The notes under the pieces were generated by a model. That model saw only the letters and a list, made by a program, of their open reading frames with translations. It was not told where the DNA came from and searched no databases. A DNA stretch of 64,000 nucleotides from Ruegeria atlantica. GTDB lineage: Bacteria; Pseudomonadota; Alphaproteobacteria; Rhodobacterales; Rhodobacteraceae. The position numbers and the translations under genes were made by a program. The stretch spans positions 1-64,000 of the forward strand of contig NZ_WQFE01000006.1 in NCBI RefSeq assembly GCF_013033965.1. Reading direction: 5' to 3'. How positions within the stretch are numbered: position 1 is the first letter of the stretch; each line of letters starts with the position of its first letter. Below, in pieces: positions 61,129 through 64,000 of this stretch.

Positions 61129-61578
61129 ATGGATGACTCGACAAACCTCTATAACTTCATTCGGCTTGTGCGCCCGCTCTACAAGGTTTTGGAAAGCGCT
61201 GTTGCACGTGAATTGGGTGGCACCGGACTGACCGTTACTGAACGGGCCGTGCTAGAGCAACTCTATGACCATGGACCACTTCCTGTGCCGCGGATTGCTG
61301 ACCGACTAATCGCACCGCGGCAGTTTGTTCAAAAGACCGCGAATGCGCTGATTGAAAAAGGGTTGGTCGAACGCCGCCAGAATACTGCTCATCGTCGTTC
61401 AAAGCTCTTGGCGCTGTCACCAATCGGGGCCGAATTGATCGGAGCTGTTTTGGCACGCGAGGCGGTTAACATCGCGCGCGTTTCAGAACGCTTATCACCC
61501 GAAGAGATCGCGACAACTGTGCGCGTCGCAGAAGCGATGATTGAAGGATTTGCAGAAAAGGAGACGAAGGATGATTGA
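61129..61578 (+). CDS. MarR-family regulator
   Basis: Regulator of 149 aa with a central winged helix (about 35-105; LTVTERAVLEQLYDHGPLPVPRIADRLIAPRQFVQKTANALIEKGLVERRQNTAHRRSKLLALS). No cysteine sensor tail, unlike the MarR at 52235. A cluster of TGACAT repeats covers the DNA up to its start codon, pointing to autorepression. The GFA-family gene overlaps its end by 8 nt and is presumably co-regulated. Confidence 0.9.
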   Translation: MDDSTNLYNFIRLVRPLYKVLESAVARELGGTGLTVTERAVLEQLYDHGPLPVPRIADRLIAPRQFVQKTANALIEKGLVERRQNTAHRRSKLLALSPIGAELIGAVLAREAVNIARVSERLSPEEIATTVRVAEAMIEGFAEKETKDD

Positions 61579-62008
61579 AGTCTTTGAGGGAGAGTGCCTT
61601 TGTGGTGCCGTTAAGTACAGCGTAAATGCTGCTCCAATCATATCGGGCGCTTGCTACTGCCGTGACTGTCAGAAGACCTCAGGCGGTGCGGAAGCCCATG
61701 GAATAATGTTTCCGGCATCAGCGGTGACCGTTGTGCAGGGAACGCCAACGACATTCAGGCGTAAAGTCGAAAGCGGAAACGATGTCTTTCGGCAGTTCTG
61801 TCCGGATTGTGGAGTGCACGTCATATCCTGGAACAGCGCAGCACCAGAGTACAAAGCAATCAAAGTCGGAACGCTGAAGGATCCATCGATTTATAAAAGC
61901 CAGGGTAGCTTGTGGGTTTCTTCTGCTCAATCCTGGCATCGTCCCGACCCGAAGTTGCCGCAACACGCTAAGATGCCCTGCGTTGCGGAGCTGCCGACAG
62001 CTCAGTAA
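61571..62008 (+). CDS. GFA-family (formaldehyde-activating-enzyme-like) protein
   Basis: Zinc-binding protein of 145 aa of the GFA/CENP-V family. Zinc ligands: CLCG (about residues 8-11), CYCRDC (about 29-34) and FCPDCG (about 76-81). Family members include glutathione S-hydroxymethyl-related enzymes, but most have unknown roles. Start at 61571 overlaps the MarR gene; AGGAGACGAAGG is upstream. A longer frame starts inside marR and is rejected. Confidence 0.88.
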   Translation: MIEVFEGECLCGAVKYSVNAAPIISGACYCRDCQKTSGGAEAHGIMFPASAVTVVQGTPTTFRRKVESGNDVFRQFCPDCGVHVISWNSAAPEYKAIKVGTLKDPSIYKSQGSLWVSSAQSWHRPDPKLPQHAKMPCVAELPTAQ

Positions 62009-62199
62009 GGATCTAGCGCCCTTTTTGTCGTTTTGGTGGAGGAGTGAATTCACATTGCGTTGCCATGACGAACTAGGCGCATGGCGCATCCCTATGACTT
62101 GACGAATAGACGCGACCAATGTTCAACGGCATCAAACACCTAGACAAATTCCTCCACGCATAAGAACCTGTGGGCAAACAGAAACAGGGAGACGATTGG
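62009..62199. promoter_or_regulatory. Promoter region of the amino-acid ABC operon
   Basis: 191 bp gap with a 10-bp perfect palindrome GTGAATTCAC (62044-62053) as a possible operator. No terminator with a clear T-tract was seen for the upstream operon. Confidence 0.35.
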
Positions 62200-63024
62200 A
62201 TGAAACTGATTGCTGGCACAGCTCTAGCCTTGATTTTCTCAACAACCTCAGTGCTTGCCGCAGGCGATGGGGCCTGCGCCAAGGGGAAGACCCTCACAGA
62301 GGGCACTCTGACGATCGCGACCGGCAACCCGGCGTACTATCCCTGGGTTATGAACGATGCACCTGAAAGCGGCGAAGGGTTCGAAGCGGCTGTTGCTTAT
62401 GCCATCGCCGAGAAAATGGGCTTCGGGCAGGACAATGTTACTTGGGTGCGCACAAGTTTTGATGAGGCGATTCAGCCGGGTGCGAAGAACTTTGATTTCA
62501 ACATGCAGCAGTACTCGATCACGCCCGAAAGGGAAGAAATGGTTGATTTCAGCCTGCCTTACTACACCTCCGCCATGGCGGTTCTGACCACCCAGAATGT
62601 TGTCGATTCCGGTGCCGAAGCGACGTTGGAGGGCCTCAAGGGTTTGAAGTGGGGGGCTGTGGCCACGACAACTGCGATCCCGATGCTGAATGACGTGATT
62701 CAGCCTTCGGATGAACCGTTGCTTTACAACGACAATGCCGATGTGAACGCCGCCATCATGGCCGGCCAGATCGATGCAGCGCTTTATGATCTGCCCACCG
62801 CACTCTATCTTTCGGCTGTGGTGGTCGAAAACGGTGCATTGCTTGGCCAATTCCCTCCGGGGCAATCCGAAAGTCCCGATCAGTTCGGCCTTTTGATGGA
62901 AGAAGGCAACGCGCTGAAGGAATGCGTTGACGACGCCATCACAGAGTTGACCGAAAGCGGCGAGCTTGCCGCGATTGAAGCTGAATGGCTGTCCGAGGCT
63001 ACAGGTGTACCGGTCTTCAAGTAG
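62200..63024 (+). CDS. Polar-amino-acid-type ABC substrate-binding protein
   Basis: Periplasmic type II receptor of 274 aa, start with GGGAG 8 nt upstream. A Sec signal ends near VLAAGD (residues 18-23). Two-lobed fold blocks: GTLTIATGNPAYYPWVMND, EGFEAAVAYAIAEKMGF, FDFNMQQYSITPEREEMVDFSLPYYTSAMAVLT. Ligand unknown; family members bind amino acids or opines. The permease starts at the base following the stop. Confidence 0.9.
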   Translation: MKLIAGTALALIFSTTSVLAAGDGACAKGKTLTEGTLTIATGNPAYYPWVMNDAPESGEGFEAAVAYAIAEKMGFGQDNVTWVRTSFDEAIQPGAKNFDFNMQQYSITPEREEMVDFSLPYYTSAMAVLTTQNVVDSGAEATLEGLKGLKWGAVATTTAIPMLNDVIQPSDEPLLYNDNADVNAAIMAGQIDAALYDLPTALYLSAVVVENGALLGQFPPGQSESPDQFGLLMEEGNALKECVDDAITELTESGELAAIEAEWLSEATGVPVFK

Positions 63025-63885
63025 ATGGAAGAAACGCCATTGCAAAAAGACCCGGCTGAGCATTCTGCAACGACGCCAACGCGTCGCGAGGTTTACGAAG
63101 CCGGGGTTCGGCGGCGCTCAATTCGCATCGCGCTGATCTCGACGGTCAGCGTGATCCTGGCCATCGTCGTCCTTGTCCCGCTCGCCCCCGGGTGGGAAGC
63201 CGTCCAGCGCTCATTTTTTAACGGCAGGGTCTTCGCCGAAACATTTCCCGGACTGCTTGAAGCCTTTCTTATGAACGTGATGATTTTTGCCTGGTCTGCG
63301 CCGCTTATCGCGATCACGGGCCTTGCCATCGCATTGTGCCGGGATACGCGCGCGCCTGCGCTCTTTCCACTGCGATTGTTCGGAATTGCCTATACGGACG
63401 TTTTCCGTGGCCTGCCGGTGGTACTTGTTATCTACATTATCGGGTTCGGCATTCCGGGGTTGGGCCTGCCGAGACCCTGGAACAGTCCCTATATCTGGGG
63501 CACGCTGGCTCTGGTTCTGGTCTATTCGGCTTATGTGGCCGAGGTGATCCGCTCGGGCATAGACTCGATTCACCAGTCGCAGCGATCCGCTGCGGCCTCA
63601 CTGGGGCTGAGCGACCAGGACACAATGCGCTTTGTGGTTCTGCCGCAGGCTATACGCAACGTCGTTCCGGCTAACATGAACCTGTTCATCGCCTTGCAGA
63701 AGGACGTAGCACTTTTGTCCTTTATCGGCCCGGTTGAGATTTTCCGGCAGGCTGGCGTCTACAAGTCACTATATGCAAATTTCACGCCCTATGTGGGCGC
63801 CGCGCTTATCTTTCTGGCGCTGACCATTCCAGCAACGCGATATGCAGATTACCTTATGAACAAGCAGAACAGGGCGCGCTCATGA
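63025..63885 (+). CDS. Amino acid ABC transporter permease
   Basis: Inner-membrane permease of 286 aa, HisM/GlnP-type, with five core helices (ISTVSVILAIVVLVPLAP, FLMNVMIFAWSAPLIAITGLAIAL) and the loop AEVIRSGIDSIHQSQRSAAASLGLSDQDTMRFVVLPQAIRNVVP that contacts the ATPase. An unusual cytoplasmic N-terminal tail of about 35 residues precedes the first helix. Unlike HisQM systems only one permease gene is present before the ATPase, so it likely works as a homodimer or a second lies beyond the edge. ATGA overlap with the ATPase. Confidence 0.9.
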   Translation: MEETPLQKDPAEHSATTPTRREVYEAGVRRRSIRIALISTVSVILAIVVLVPLAPGWEAVQRSFFNGRVFAETFPGLLEAFLMNVMIFAWSAPLIAITGLAIALCRDTRAPALFPLRLFGIAYTDVFRGLPVVLVIYIIGFGIPGLGLPRPWNSPYIWGTLALVLVYSAYVAEVIRSGIDSIHQSQRSAAASLGLSDQDTMRFVVLPQAIRNVVPANMNLFIALQKDVALLSFIGPVEIFRQAGVYKSLYANFTPYVGAALIFLALTIPATRYADYLMNKQNRARS

Positions 63886-64000
63886 CTGCGAAGTTATCCT
63901 TGCGTGGGGTGCGGAAACGGTTCGACGATCACGAGGTATGCAAAGGCATTGATCTGGATGTGGCCGAAGGCGAGATGGTTTGTCTTATCGGGGCTTCAGG
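63882..64000 (+). CDS. Amino acid ABC transporter ATPase (3' truncated by window edge)
   Basis: Only the first 39 codons are in the window: an ABC-type start (LSLRGVRKRFDDHEVCKGIDLDVAEGEMVCLIGASG), ending within the Walker A. Overlap ATGA with the permease and position identify it as the ATPase partner. Everything past the edge is unknown. Confidence 0.85.
   Translation, partial: MTAKLSLRGVRKRFDDHEVCKGIDLDVAEGEMVCLIGAS

Overview
The window looks like chromosomal DNA from a marine alphaproteobacterium of the Roseobacter group (Rhodobacteraceae). The evidence is moderate-to-high GC content, tightly packed operons joined by ATGA/GTGA/TGATG overlaps, and a typical roseobacter gene mix: TRAP and ABC importers, sulfatases, a CntA/YeaW-type Rieske oxygenase, GMC oxidoreductase, a DUF1127 protein, and many small LysR/AsnC/IclR/MarR regulators. 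I saw no rRNA, tRNA, CRISPR array, transposase, integrase or phage gene. Both ends cut through genes: a VWA-domain protein on the left and an amino-acid ABC ATPase on the right.

Region 1 (1-10.3 kb): a VWA-domain membrane protein converges on a four-gene Mla/Pqi-type lipid transport operon (STAS-MlaE permease, MlaF ATPase, MlaD protein, lipoprotein). Divergent from that operon are a type I sulfatase, a PAS hybrid histidine kinase and an OmpR-type response regulator.

Region 2 (10.3-25.2 kb) is the most distinctive part: a surface-protein locus with two type I secretion systems (T1SS). A minus-strand run encodes a giant Ig-repeat protein, then SapC, a TolC-like outer membrane protein, a C39-like-domain ABC exporter and an HlyD adaptor. 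This gene set matches the Campylobacter S-layer export system SapC-F. Divergent from the giant protein is a beta-propeller/RTX protein, followed on the other strand by a second ABC/HlyD pair. The giant protein carries a cohesin-like beta-sandwich near its C terminus, and the RTX protein ends in a dockerin-like calcium module. Together they suggest a secreted two-component surface assembly.

Region 3 (25.4-39.6 kb) is catabolic. A GlxA/GbdR-type regulator precedes a coupled operon for a CntA-like Rieske oxygenase, a BetC-like choline-sulfatase, two SDR dehydrogenases and a 3-hydroxyacyl-CoA-dehydrogenase-like enzyme, which suggests breakdown of a sulfated or quaternary-amine compound. A class V aminotransferase faces it. 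Next comes a complete glycerol-type ABC importer (GlpVSTPQU) whose two ATPases carry complementary defects, so only one composite ATP site looks intact.

Region 4 (39.6-47 kb): a BlaI-type repressor with an M56 membrane metallopeptidase, then a GMC oxidoreductase divergent from a Tat-exported TRAP transporter (SBP, DctQ, DctM) and an IclR regulator.

Region 5 (47-64 kb) is a mosaic of short operons: AsnC; DUF1127; an orphan LivJ-type binding protein with a GNAT; VOC-RidA; a shortened LysR; a four-cysteine MarR with a MOSC protein, divergent from a secreted protein and a redoxin; a DMT exporter; a NudK-like hydrolase; GNAT; LysR; AsnC divergent from PhzF-NTF2-RidA-LysE; MarR-GFA; and an amino-acid ABC importer running off the end. 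Several small palindromes sit where the neighbouring MarR, IclR and Glp-type regulators would be expected to bind.
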